Source: Vanessa cardui (Eukaryota; Arthropoda; Insecta; Lepidoptera; Nymphalidae). Taken from it: 64,000 nucleotides of DNA. The stretch is from the NCBI RefSeq assembly GCF_905220365.1, contig NC_061131.1, positions 2,914,001 to 2,978,000 of the forward strand, given 5' to 3'. Shown piece by piece: positions 10,406 to 22,538 of the stretch. The notes under the pieces were generated by a model, which saw nothing but the letters and a program-made list of their open reading frames with translations, made no database searches and was not told where the DNA came from. The translations under genes and the position numbers were made by a program. How positions within the stretch are numbered: position 1 is the first letter of the stretch; the number at the start of each line of letters is the position of its first letter.

Positions 10406-12778
10406 TATATTTAGATAGGTATTTCCTTGTGTCCAGTTATAAAATAACTGATTACTACTTTATATGAAAATATATGACTGTCTTACTAAACTGTTACGTC
10501 ATAATAGCAGTTAAGAGATTAACATAGTATTGAAATATAAAAAAAGAACCTAAGTAATGATCAGTTAACAGTGTAGTTCCGTTAACGGATGACAATATAA
10601 ACGACCTTGGTGCTATGCTCTTGATCACGGTAATGGCCGCGACGCCATTTTTAATGAAATAAAAAAATACATGCTTACTTTGACAGTACTTATGGCGCGA
10701 AAATTATAATTCAATCAAAAAAGAAATAAATAACGCAAGCTAATAGACAATATTTCTTATGCATAATATATTTAAAGAATAAATTGAAAAATATTGTTAG
10801 TAGTTAGTAAATATTGTTAGTAATAATAGTATGGAAATAATGATAAATGCTCTCAATCAGATCGATTTTGTAACGGTGACGTTTTATTCAACCTATTGCA
10901 CAGATTATATTGTAGGTAGTGCACAGGGGAAACAAATGTATAGTGAATAAAGACCGAACAAATTGTTTCAAAAACGGTTGGTTTTCCGAGAAAAAGTAAT
11001 ATTGTTTTTTATAGAAAATTTTAAGAGCTACAAATTTGATAAATACAATTTTTAACATAGTTATGACCGTTCACGACGTCATCGCGAAAAACCGATTGTG
11101 GTATAACCTTTGATCCTGGACAACATTAGCGGGACATGGATCAATAGTGACTTTTGGGATATTGTTTAGAACCACAAAAGGAAGGTACATCCAAAAACCC
11201 AGCTTTCCCCTAATTTTCGAAGTGCGATGTCTTTATTCCCTGCACTATACTCTCACTATACTAAGCCGTTCGGATGATTTAACACGAGTAAAGAGGATTC
11301 AAGGGCAGGACAAATGGCCTTATGACTTTCCGGAATACGGGCTTCAGCACTTCGATGCTTTTTCTCATAACTCTGACCGGAAAAACCCAATAACTGAACA
11401 TCTAACTCGATAGATACTTATCGTTCCTTTTTATGCTGATCTAACTGTGGACATAACACTCATGTGCTATCAACACATTAAACATAACCTCAGATACTTA
11501 TGGAAAGTAAGAAAGCGAGTTGCAAAATTCGTCAATAAAATACTTAGCCTGTCGTTATACGCGTTATTTTATTACTCACTATAATCCCAAGTGGCAACAC
11601 CGGCTTCTATATAACTTATTCACAAGTTGCATGTTATTGCTACTTACAGAGTTTTTATGTTCGCGGTCATTTAAAACATTGTTTTTTTGTTATGAAACTT
11701 AGGAACGAAGTATAAAAACTTCGTATAGTCAAAAAATATTTGGAAGAATATTGGAGGTAAATATCGTATGGCGTGCCCTGAGTGATTAGCACTGGGAAGG
11801 ATAATAAGGGTTGATATTTGGCACTGTTAGAATACGTCTATGTAAGAGTGGTAAGTTACTGACACAATAGTGGAGCATCGCTTCTATGCTTGCAAACCAG
11901 TCATCATCACCAGTGGACCATGTCAGAGAAAATACGCTATCTTGTATTAATTAATTAGAATATTATTTTATTTATTTGTGCTCATAAACAATACGGAAAG
12001 ATTATAATATATTGTTCCGGAAGTAGATTAGTTTTAGATTTTTATTAATTACACACAAATCAGCAATCATGATGAGTTAACTTGTAGTGGTAAATATAAT
12101 ATTATGGTAAATATTATAATATTTATTTTTTACTATATTTATTTTTGGAAATATTTCAAGTTATGATTAAAATTAAACGTTTATTTAAAGGGAGCTAAAT
12201 TGAGATATAATGTCGTTCTAAGTTTAATGATGACAGTGAATTTTTTTGCAAACCACCTAACTGAGATTGTCGAATATATCAGGACATATAAAATGGTGCA
12301 CAATTTGATGCTCAAATCATCTTGTGTTGTATTATAGGAATATTTGCATTTCGAACATACATCTTCATCTGAGATTGAGATGAATTGTAAACACTAATTA
12401 AGGTCATCATAAATAATTGGTGTTTATCCGGATTTGAGCTCAGTTCACAAAATCAGAAATAGAGTTAAATGTTCCAGTACAGAGAATATATCATGTGAAA
12501 AAGTTTAGTTTACAAAACAAATACTAACGGATGTAATCTGCGGGTGAAAGTTGATCTTATATTATGCAATGAGTTAGATTCTAAATTATGAAACTTGACA
12601 TTAAGAGTTCGTGATTACAGAATACAAATTACGATTGATGAGGGCAAGACTCGCCAGACATTCGAAATCTTAAATTGTATACTTCTTGGATCAAGTCAAG
12701 ACTTAATAAATTAAAATAGTTAGGACATTTTAAATACAATAACACATTATACTGTTTGCGTTTACAATTTCAACTGTT
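10406..12778. other. Non-coding stretch with one unplaced ORF
   Basis: No gene is supported. An 88-codon plus-strand ORF at 11147-11413 sits in a somewhat GC-richer patch (about 11100-11420). It has no recognised motif, and ORFs of this length are expected by chance in AT-rich DNA. It could be a worn transposon piece. A perfect TCCGTTAACGGA palindrome lies near 10577. Confidence 0.45.
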
Positions 12779-12813
12779 TTCAACCGACTTCAAAACGGAG
12801 GAGGTTATCAATT
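12779..12813 (+). repeat. CAACCGACTTC repeat fragment
   Basis: CAACCGACTTCAAAACGGAG then GAGGTTATCAATTC. A matching copy lies inverted at 37014-37048. From general knowledge this short phrase recurs throughout lepidopteran genomes as the edge of a repeat. Confidence 0.6.
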
Positions 12814-12916
12814 CATCTTTGTTTATTTTTTTCTTTGCTTCAATTGGCACTTTAAAAAGATCCTGAGATTGTTCCGTTAGGCGTCTGAATTTTTCCCTGA
12901 ATTTAGAAGCAGCTGA

Positions 12917-12998
12917 GTATGTCCCAGAGATCACTCTGGGACATACACAGTTATAGGACTATAGTTGTGGATACAAAGGACTATAGCTGTGGATAGAA
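12917..12998. repeat. 13-bp-stem hairpin followed by 2 x 22 bp tandem
   Basis: 12917-12946 is a perfect inverted repeat: GTATGTCCCAGAG, a 4-base loop, then its complement. It is followed by two 22 bp units (12955-12976, 12977-12998) starting AGGACTATAG and differing at two positions. Confidence 0.9.
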
Positions 12999-14439
12999 AA
13001 TCGGTTATGGTCTAATTTTAAAGAGCTCAAGGTTTAGATGTGCAGAAGATTAGAAAGGATTATTGATTGTTATTTATTTAACTGTTATAATTTATTAAAT
13101 AATAAATTTTATAGAGCGGGAAAACTAGCCGGTTACAGAGAACTAAGATCTTCGATATAAAAAAAATATTCAAAAAATATTTCACGTGTCATAAGTATTC
13201 AAATACCTAAACAATATTTTGAATAAACACGATGTTTCACGGGCAACCTACTAGTGTAAATAATTATTACACTCTCAATATGTACGTAATAGTGGCTCAT
13301 TAGACAAAAACAAGCCAATCTCATAGTGTGTGTAAAATTTCGTTATATTTTCAAATATAGAACTTACATTTAAAAATAGAAGTAGATCGTATCTAAAAAA
13401 TCGTTCACTCTAGCTAAGACACATCTATGCATCCTTGTCAATTGTAAGATTACATCACGTCCGGCTGTAATCATCTGATCATTGAACAATGGTGGTTAGA
13501 TTAAAACGGCTGACCAATTATAGCAAATGAGAAGCTAATAAATAGTAACAGGAAAATAGAAAGTAAGGTTTCAACGCTTTGAAGGAAGCCCTTTTTGATA
13601 TTTTACGTAACTGTTTTATTTTTTATTTTAGCTATACAACCTTCATGATATGAATGCCGAAAATATATTTTTTTAAAGATAAGCAAGTACCTAGTAAGTA
13701 GTATATTAGAAATAGACAATCTATAATAATGTAACATGCCATGATTATATGTAAATTTCGATGGAATCACAAGTAATATTTAAAAAATTAGACGTAATCT
13801 AATTTAGGGCTTGAAATATGACAACAAAAAGGTTTTAGTTGTGACCTTTTCAAAGAGCAAAAACGTTTTCTACAGGGTGATATTAGATGATCAAGAGAAA
13901 TTGTAATCGTCGTACGTGACGAAGCAAAATGTGTTAAACTTAAGTATTTAATTTAAACTCACAGCTATTTAAATAGCAAAACATTAATTAACCAATAGCT
14001 CCATACCGTTTAAAAAAAATGCTAAGAATAAAAACAAATTATAGAAACGTCACAAGCAAACTAACTTGCATTCCAAAATCCCTTCAAATAGTCAGTTTCA
14101 TTTCTTAAATTTGGACATGTAACTTGCCAGAGATTTTTTCTACCGAAAGCAACTACATGCCCGAAACCTCTTTGGTGCAATTCTTTTTTTAATTCTTAAA
14201 TATTGGAAATTAACTTAGATTTCAATTCGTTTTTTTTTTATGAAACGACTTCAACGTGTTTATATAAGAGTTAATAAAATTATAGCAACAAAAGGTCTAA
14301 ACAGAGGATTACCCAAAAACAAAGCAAAACAACGATTCAAAACATTCTCGAATTTTACAATGAGTGTCATTGCAAAACACGTGATCTATTGTCCGTTTAC
14401 AAATTCATGGAAATCCTCAAAACCTCTACTTATTTAAGT
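12999..14439. other. AT-rich non-coding stretch
   Basis: No gene or repeat recognised. The 65-codon ORF at 14240-14437 is low complexity and unsupported. Confidence 0.5.
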
Positions 14440-14545
14440 ACTCATCCTTCAGAGCGGAACAAAACAATACTGAATGTACATAGTTTTGTTTAGCGGTAGA
14501 GAATTGGTACCTCCCCAGGCTGTCACACAAAGCCCTTACACCAAA
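14440..14545 (-). mobile_element. Rep-L fragment
   Basis: Keeps CTTCAGAGCGGAACAAAACA, TTTAGCGGTAGA and CACACAAAGCCC on the plus strand, the complement of the Rep-L 5' half. Confidence 0.65.
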
Positions 14546-15584
14546 TCTTAGATATATAACAGTTGTATCAATTTGTATTATATTATTTTTTATCGCTTCG
14601 ATTAGACCTGTATAGATCCGGTCAACAAATTCATTAATACTTTCTGCTCCTTATCTGACTGTACCAATCTGTTTCCAATCAAGAAAAATATAAAAATCAT
14701 TGGCAAAAATCAACATAATAACACAATTGTTGTATAAAATAAAACAAAAAAATCAAAATACAGTTGAATTGCAATATTGTGTGTTGATGATTTTCCGGAA
14801 CGACGAACGTTTCTATAAAAAGCAATCAGAATTAGTCATTCCATTGACGTGTTTTTCTATTTTTATTAAAACAATGTTTTCTAAGCGTTTTGTGATTTAT
14901 ATTTTAAAAAACATATAAATACTTTTTTGCAATATATATTTAATCAATCAATTTCGTCATGTTCATGATCATGACAACATTGATTGTCAATTAACACATG
15001 TACTGTATGTACCACAGATGATAATTTTAATAAATAAAGTCAATTCAAATAAAGACAGATTTTGCAGTGTATTTATTTATATAGAATCTGTAATAATTAA
15101 TTAACATAGCAATCTATTTTATGTATATAATTAATTTGTGCTAGATAAACACAGAATTATTACGCCAATGTCATATACTGGCAGTACAATATTGATTAAA
15201 AAATAACAGTGTGAATATAAAAATCTTATAAAAACCTGCCATAACATGATAAACAATCTGAAGGTCATTATTGAGACATATACCTTTTAAAAATAGTAGA
15301 ATTATGTATCACGATTTATATATATTACTAGTTCACTGGTTATCAAAGTTTTTACTTATCATAAATTGCGCAGTTCAAAAGACAAAAGCTAAATGGTGAT
15401 TTACAAATGTTCCTATTCGACTATTTTGACTTTGGTAATATAAAAATATTGCCCAAATTCGTAAAACGTAGAATACAAAAATTTTGCACAAATAAAACTG
15501 AACCATAAAATTAACACAACGCTTGCTAATCTATACTTTAGGTGATAGGTTTTGTGTAAACTCTTCTGGGTTGATATATAGTAG
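14546..15584. other. AT-rich non-coding stretch
   Basis: No gene or repeat recognised. The 72-codon ORF at 14700-14918 is lysine/isoleucine-rich and unsupported. Confidence 0.5.
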
Positions 15585-15760
15585 TAGGCATAATCAGTAT
15601 TGTTGTTTTCCGATTTGATGGGTTAGTGACCCAGTCTAACTAGAGCACTAGGGACGTAGCATCCCAAGGTTAGTGGTGAAATAAGGATTAGTTAAAAAAA
15701 ATTACGGTGCCAATTTTTATGGGCAATGGTGAGTACCTTCAAGTGGGAATTTTTTGCCCA
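15585..15760 (+). mobile_element. Rep-L relic
   Basis: CAGTATTGTTGTTTTCCGAT, ATCCCAAGGTTAGTGG and ATGGGCAATGGTGAGTACCT lie in Rep-L order with many changes. Confidence 0.6.
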
Positions 15761-16561
15761 TTCGTGATCGTTAATGTATGGTGTTATAGCGATACATTTA
15801 CTAGATAACATTCAAATTCTTATTTCTACACTGTTGCGGCAATTTTCCTCAAATCAGTAGTTGGTACGAAATGTCGAATTATATCGCTTTTATACATGTT
15901 TATATTTAATATATGTATACTTTGATTACTTGGATGATACATTTAAAATTACCATCTATTGAATTGAATAAATCTAGTTATAAAGAAAGTTTGACAAGCA
16001 TTCAAATACAACGATAGTTTGGCTATCATCCAGATCTTTTTTTAATATGGCAGGCGGATATCGTAATCCCGTGACAATGGTCATTTAAATACTTTTACGC
16101 TATTTTCATCTCTATGGCATAACTTTAAAGTTTATTATTGTTTGTGAACGTTTCAAGAATGCGGTCATTCGTGACCTACGACAAACTAATTCAAATAACA
16201 TGACAGTGTCCAGAGAGTTCTGTTTTTGTGATTGATAGATATTTTAAACAGCAACATTGTAAGATGTTGTGTGTTTTAACTAAAAAAACCGTGGTCCACT
16301 TGAATCTTCAACAGTTACTGGTTCAAACCATTGTGTGCTTAATTCGAATTTATGATTTATGTAAAAAGGAAAATGCTATGAAATAAAATGAACCACTAAG
16401 AAATTAAATTCTGACACAAGTATATTTAAACCCGAGATTTGTCCGCAACATTTACATTAAAAGGAGGTTTTATTTAATTTAATTCAGTTACTTTATTGGA
16501 CTTTTCTACTATAGCTTTATTTTGACCATACAAAAGACTACTTACATAATATTTCCTTACT
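15761..16561. other. AT-rich non-coding stretch with a SINE scrap
   Basis: No gene. 16285-16370 has a worn SINE-1 head (GTGGTCCACTTGAATCTTCA, then TGGTTCAAACC and TGTGCTTAATT). Confidence 0.45.
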
Positions 16562-16846
16562 GGTAGGGTTTTGTAAAGGCCCGCCTGGATACGTACCACC
16601 CACTCATTAGATATTCTTCCGCCAAAAATCAATACATAGTATTGTTATGTTCCAATTTAAAGGATAAATGAGCACTGGCTCACTAAATAACTGTAGTTAC
16701 ACTGATAACTACAGGCACAATGGACATAAGATCTTATTTCCCATGAGTGGTAGTGGAATTATTAATATTTCTTACAGCGCCTATGAGCGGTGGTGACCAC
16801 TTATCATCAGGTCGCTTATTTTCGTACACCAACGTATATCATAAAA
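16562..16846 (+). mobile_element. Rep-L copy, near full length
   Basis: Begins GGTAGGGTTTTGTAAAGGCC, includes CACCCACTCATTAGATATTC and AACTACAGGCACAATGGACA, and ends in an A-rich ATATCATAAAA. Confidence 0.85.
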
Positions 16847-17420
16847 TAGTTGTAGTGTCTGTCTGTGTGCGTTCTTTAATTAATAATATACATATGTTAG
16901 TGTTGTTAAACTTCAATTCGTAATAATTTATCTGCTGGTAATAATAAATATAATTTGTGTAAAGGCGAAAAAGTCTTTAATTCACTAACGTTAGTTCCAC
17001 TTACTGTTAATAAGATATCACATTCCGGGTCGCCGTTAGCTTCACAGCGACTAACGTTTTCTCAAAGGACTTGCAGATAAAGATTAATCAGTCCCCTTTA
17101 AGGCTTAATTGAACAAAGAATATTTTAAAAATGAATAAGGCTGTACATAGACCATGTTTATGAAAAATATTAACACTACAGTAATTTAAATTAAATTTCC
17201 TTTTCTTTCCGTCAACCGATTTTCTTTTCCTTTATTTATTTGGTTGTTATTTACAAATTTTAGAATGATTAATATAAATATTAGTCTTCAGTGGAATCAG
17301 TGGCTAAAGCACTAGTGCAAAGGAATTTTCGTTGTTCTAAAAAAATACGATAGCACAAAATACAGAAACAATTGCTTCAAGCGAAGGCTACTTCGGTAAC
17401 GTTTTTTTTTAAAACTACAT
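16847..17420. other. AT-rich non-coding stretch
   Basis: Nothing recognised. Confidence 0.5.
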
Positions 17421-17574
17421 CGGCAATGCATCACCATCCTTGGTTACTAAGATGTTATGACCCTTATCTCTTCAAACCGGTACAACAATACTGAGTACTG
17501 CTGTTTAGCTGCAGAATATCTGATGAGTGGTTGGTACCTACCTAGATGAACTTGCACAAAGCCCTATCATCAAA
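17421..17574 (-). mobile_element. Rep-L, 3'-truncated
   Basis: The complement covers the Rep-L 5' half: ATCTGATGAGTGGTTGGTAC and AACTTGCACAAAGCCCTATC are seen on the plus strand. Confidence 0.8.
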
Positions 17575-18312
17575 AACCTTAACAGCTGGCCCGTTGCTAA
17601 ATAAATTCTGTCTTAAAATAAAAACACAGGTAATCCAAGGCTCGATTTTCATTATAGGCATTAAACAAATAAACCTAAAAGATAACAATCTTCTATTTAC
17701 ATTATTGTAATATACTTATCCGACTCTCAATTGTCGGTTGCCCGCTCTCCCTAATTTGGTTTCGGCCATACCACGCAACATATATTATCATACTGGCAGT
17801 ATTCATATGCTACCTTTAAGTATATTTCGCATAACGCAACATATAACATTTAGAAAGGTTTGAACATTAAATAACGTTACTATTACGAGTATTAAAGATG
17901 ATTGATTTTCACCTTGACCCGAGAAATAGCGACGATCATTTTAAACACACTTGTATATAATTACATCACTTAAACAATTTTGATCTCTTTAGGGTAGCCC
18001 TATTATCATGTTCTATGGGTTACGTTAATACGTTAGAATTATATAATTTCTAAATAAGTTACATGGCATAAATAGATGATTGATACGTTCTGGTTGGTCC
18101 TCTTTGTTGAAGTCTACATTTTTTACCAGATTGCCTACATTTCTAAGCCTTTAAGGATATTCGTTTGAGGCTAACAAACGTTTGCAAAAAAGACCCAACT
18201 TGTATAAAGTATATTTTGATTTGCATGTTTGCAACTATATGTATATGAAAAAGGACGGAAGAAAATCTTATTATCGATTTTGATGATGAATAAAAAAGTA
18301 AGTAGTAGTAAT
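17575..18312. other. AT-rich non-coding stretch
   Basis: Nothing recognised. Confidence 0.5.
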
Positions 18313-18447
18313 CTTAGTTCCAATGGTTTTTGGCACATTGGCGAAGTAAGGTTGGTTAATACTTTTAACGGAGCCAATGTCTATGGGCGTTGGTGACCTC
18401 TCAACATCAGGCCCATTTGTCAGTCCACCTAAATATTATATAAAAAA
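18313..18447 (+). mobile_element. Rep-L 3' half
   Basis: TTGGCACATTGGCGAAGTAA, GTCTATGGGCGTTGGTGACC and an A-rich end. Confidence 0.75.
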
Positions 18448-18825
18448 ATGATTCTGATGACTTAAAAGTATTGCATCTGCGTAAATTGATTAAAGCTTAA
18501 CCAATACCTAAACTGATAATATCATAACATTCTTGAAAGTAATAACTAAGAACTGGTCACCCTACTCTCAATATGTCGACACACTAGCTTTTAAGCAAAT
18601 CCGTTAATTAGTTTTGCAAACCCTTCATAAACTATTCAATTTATTACCTGAAAATATCTAGATTTCTTAATGTTTATTAAGAAATACTTATCAGCAGCTG
18701 TTAAATTTGCACATAATTATTATTTATGAGATACATAATCGACGAGAGAAGAAATCAATAATTTATCTTGAAATATATTTTTTTAATAATTTATTTCCAT
18801 TCTTGTCAACATTTAATCAATATCA

Positions 18826-18969
18826 ATATTATAAATGTGACAGTAAGTCTGTCTGTGTTTCGCTATTTCACGACCAAACCGCTGAACCTAAATTGATGAA
18901 ATTTGGTATGAGGCACAGTTGAATTCCAAGAAAGGACAAAACGCGACAGAAGCCGCGGGCGACAACTAG
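18826..18969 (+). mobile_element. Short non-autonomous Helitron
   Basis: Starts ATTATAAATGTGACAGTAAG, passes through ATTTGGTATGAGGCA, and ends GCCGCGGGCGACAACTAG followed by T, the expected CTAG|T terminus. About 145 bp. The 71-codon ORF here overlaps it by chance. Confidence 0.75.
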
Positions 18970-19287
18970 TTTAAGATATAACTTCAAATTTCGAGATCTT
19001 ATTACAAACAATTGTTTTCATTTCTCTGTTGAGTAGCTCTCAGTCATATCCCAAAGTGGTTCCTCAAAAAGCACCTCAAAGTGTTGGTCTTGGGCATGAA
19101 ATCTTTCCGTTCACACCAAGCCCATACCAGTCTCATCAGATTACGAGAGCGGACGTGTCCATGGGAACACCTTATCTCCTGTATATTTTTTGTACTGTTG
19201 GCATGTTATAAGCCAAGTACTAAGAAAGTAACCCATGACACTTATACAAGATTTTTTTTATCAAGTGTACTAATTCGATTTACATCA

Positions 19288-19399
19288 CATCACACATCAC
19301 ATCATCAGCCCGTTTTTGTCCACTGCTGGACATAGGCCTCTCCAAGTGCACGCCATTGTGGTCTTTCTCCGGCTACTCGCATCCAGCTCCTCAATAATA
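19288..19399 (-). mobile_element. RTE-type LINE 3' tail with target duplication
   Basis: On the minus strand it reads GGAGCTGGATGCGAGTAGCC through GTCCAGCAGTGGAC to a GATGATGTGATG simple tail. It is bounded by a perfect 11 bp duplication GATTTACATCA (19277-19287 and 19400-19410), so it is a severely 5'-truncated insertion. Overlapping ORFs are incidental. Confidence 0.85.
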
Positions 19400-19410
19400 G
19401 ATTTACATCA

Positions 19411-20089
19411 AATATATATATATATATGTGCAATGATAGACCAATCTTCAGTTAAATGCAAATCACACCGATCCGTTGTTCTGTCGATGTGTGAAAGGGC
19501 ACACTGACAAACACTATGTCGCATTTATAATATTATAATAAGTAAGAATCAGATGAAACTTGTTTCGTCACTACCGAGATGCATTACTTTGCGTGTTTCT
19601 CTGAAGCAGAAAACAGAAGCAAAATTTCCTTAGATATTTATTGATTTCATATAACCATTTAGTCATAATATGTCTATTGAATAATAGTTAGAGAGGCCAT
19701 TAGCGGCATATTTACTGCCACTAACACCCACTAATACTATTTCTCTTAAGACACGGCACTTGGTTGTAGGGTCCGTCGGTTACGTCCCATTTTCTAACGC
19801 CAAATAATTTAACAGTATTTAGTATTAATAATTCCGTTCAGGTTTAAGGGTTCCATTCTAGTTCATCAGATTGGTGTCGCGTTAAAATGATTAAAATTAG
19901 TCATAGTATAAAAATAGGTGTTGGTGATACTTTACCATCATATGGAATATTTTCTAGTTTCTGTGTCAGTTATAAATAAATGAAAAGTAACGTTATTATA
20001 TATATTCTTTTTATTTTTTATTTTATTAGACTATGATAAGGCTTGATGAAAATTTGTGTATTACTTTTTATATGAATAAAAAATAACAA
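19411..20089. other. AT-rich non-coding stretch
   Basis: Nothing recognised beyond a short TA run near 19415. Confidence 0.5.
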
Positions 20090-20302
20090 AAATATTAGAC
20101 AACATCACATACAATACTCTGATCTCGATGTTACCTACATTGGGATCTAAAGCACTTGTGTTCTGGGAAATCGGAAGTAACGACGGCACCAAAAATACAC
20201 AGACCCAAGACAAAGACAACTAATGAACTTTTTCTAGTTCGACTCGGCTGGGAATCGAACCCGGGGCCTCGGAGTGGTGTACCCATGAAAACTTAGGTCG
20301 TC
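20090..20302 (-). mobile_element. SINE-2, head damaged
   Basis: The B-box strand reads GGTTCGATTCCCAGCCGAGT, and the tail AGATCAGAGTATTG is present. About 25 bp of the tRNA-like head are missing. Confidence 0.8.
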
Positions 20303-21255
20303 AAATATAGATTTAAAAAATACATGTATCAGTTAACTAGAACGAGGAAAATATAGTTAGCAATCTAAAGAATTATGAATCGCGAACGACGCTCAATTAA
20401 CTTCACATTGTACGACAAAGGCCAGGCTTTAGTAGGAAAAATTGCAACGATATCACCTCCCACTACGATACCAATTCGAAGCGATTAAACACTAAACATA
20501 AGAATTTGTAACAATTGAATACGAGACAAATACCTACTATTACATTCTTTATAGAAGCCACATCCTTTAAAATGAACCATTCAAAAACATGTATTTTTAC
20601 CACTATTTTTAGTACATATATAACATTTATACCACCAACCTAAAACTTCTATCATACTTCAATTACTTAACGTACAATAAAATATTAATCACCAATCGTT
20701 ATTGCTTTTCAATATACGTTATAATATAATTTGTAATATAGAGTACATTGTTGTTTGGCAACTAAGTAGGTGGTTCATACATTTTGCTTCTGACTCACTC
20801 TTCACCATCAAATATGTCTTTAATTTTAAGGTAAATCAATGTATGCAAAATTGAAACTGCTAGATTAAATAATGTACCAAGTATTTCATTACGAACATCT
20901 TATATTCAAATAATAAACTAGAACATAAATAGTCGATACGTGATATTTATTATTATTAAATAATATTATATTACTAAACATGATATAAAATAATAAAAAT
21001 TTATTACAGTCATTGTGAGCTAAAGACTTACGTCCTTACTCGTATAGTCGTATAGTTTGTTCTTAAACGGATGTTTAGTTAAAAACTGATTTATCTCTTT
21101 TTGTCATCATTGAGCTGACATTTGTTAGAAAGAGACGCAACATTGTTTAACTGATCAACTGCTAAACAATATTAAGTACAGCTTTAGGTATTAAGATTAC
21201 CAGTCGATTGAGAAAGTTACCATTTTTTGATAAAGGTGATTAAATCTCTGTGATA
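20303..21255. other. AT-rich non-coding stretch
   Basis: Nothing recognised. Confidence 0.5.
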
Positions 21256-21392
21256 AAAATTCTGCCACATGTGCATTCCACCAACTATGGTATGGTATGT
21301 TGGTGGTAGAATATGTTCCAAATTCTTTCCTTAATGGGAGAGGAGGCCTTAGCTTAGTAGTGGGAAATTTATAGGCTGTTACTTTACTTTAC
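21256..21392 (+). mobile_element. SINE-1 3' part
   Basis: ATTCTGCCACATGTGCATTC to the GGCTGTTACTTTACTTTACT tail. The head and the first ~170 bp are absent, and the GGTATG near 21290 is duplicated locally. Confidence 0.8.
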
Positions 21393-21676
21393 TATTATTA
21401 AGGCATTTGTTTATTTCTCCTACAAATATCTCAGAAACTACTCAAGCGATTTCAACTTTCTTTCACATATACTTAAAATGAACCTTGATAAAATGGCAGG
21501 CTTGTTCGTGATGATGATTTGCAACGTAAATCGACCAAAAACAATCGAGATAATGTGTTTCTTATAAAATCCGTAACCGAGAGATATATTAGCACAGTGA
21601 AGGTAATAGACAAGTGTGTATCTCATTGGTTATAAAAGAGGAGTGTATAAAGTCCTTATTTCATCCGTATGAAGCC

Positions 21677-21917
21677 GCGCAGCCTGTAAATTTCCTACTG
21701 TTGGGCTAAGGCCTCTTCTACCTTTAAGGGGAAGGAATGGAGCATATTCCACTAAGCTGCTCTAATGCGGGATGGTGGATACACATGAGGCAAAATTTCC
21801 TTGAAATTGGACACACGCAGGTTTCCTCACGATCTTTTCTTTCACCTCACCTTGCCTGGATTTGATTCCGCAATCATCGGTTGAGATGCACGCGTTCTAA
21901 CCACTGGGCCATCTCGG
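21677..21917 (-). mobile_element. SINE-1 with internal deletion
   Basis: Head (CGAGATGGCCCAGTGGTTAG on the minus strand) and tail are both present, but about 60 bp between the head and the GGTGAAGGAAAACAT-type block are missing. Confidence 0.85.
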
Positions 21918-22496
21918 GTGTACTAGCAGTATATATTTTTGTTATACTTTAAATCCGCTATCCGATCGAGTCTGTCACCCCACATCGAGCGAACAACATC
22001 ACGAAACTAGTATTAAATGCAAAAATCGTGATCCACACCAAGAGACTGCACACGCTCGTTTTATTACCGCTCATTATTTTAATAATAATTGGCAAAACCT
22101 ATGACACTTACTAATAAATCGTTTCCATTAATCGATAATGACCTTTAATGAAATGGAAATAAGAGCAGGATTCCGCTGACATTGAACTCGTGATAAACGA
22201 CAATTCGAATAGATTTATTCTATTCAAACAAGTTGTTATGATATTTTTTTTTTGGTTAGTGTGCAATTGAATTGTTGTTAAAATTGCATTTTTTGTCTAT
22301 GCTTAATCGGCGAGGCTGAATGAACTTCGAATGACAAAAACAGGTACCATTTAATATAATATTACATACAAATAACATATTCACATCAATAGCGATTTGA
22401 ATTGTTTTTTTTTTACGTTGGTTTATGTTGGCGAAGAACTCTAATCATCGACTATTGCTATAATGTCACCATATAAAATAAATAATTTGTAAATCA
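21918..22496. other. AT-rich non-coding stretch
   Basis: Nothing recognised. Confidence 0.5.
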
Positions 22497-22538
22497 TTAC
22501 ATAGTATAAAACTAAGACACTTACCGCTATATATCCCT

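Noticed and set aside
11147..11413. 88-codon plus ORF as a gene
   Set aside because: The patch is slightly GC-richer, but there is no recognised motif, no splice sites and no start context of note; left as an unplaced ORF.
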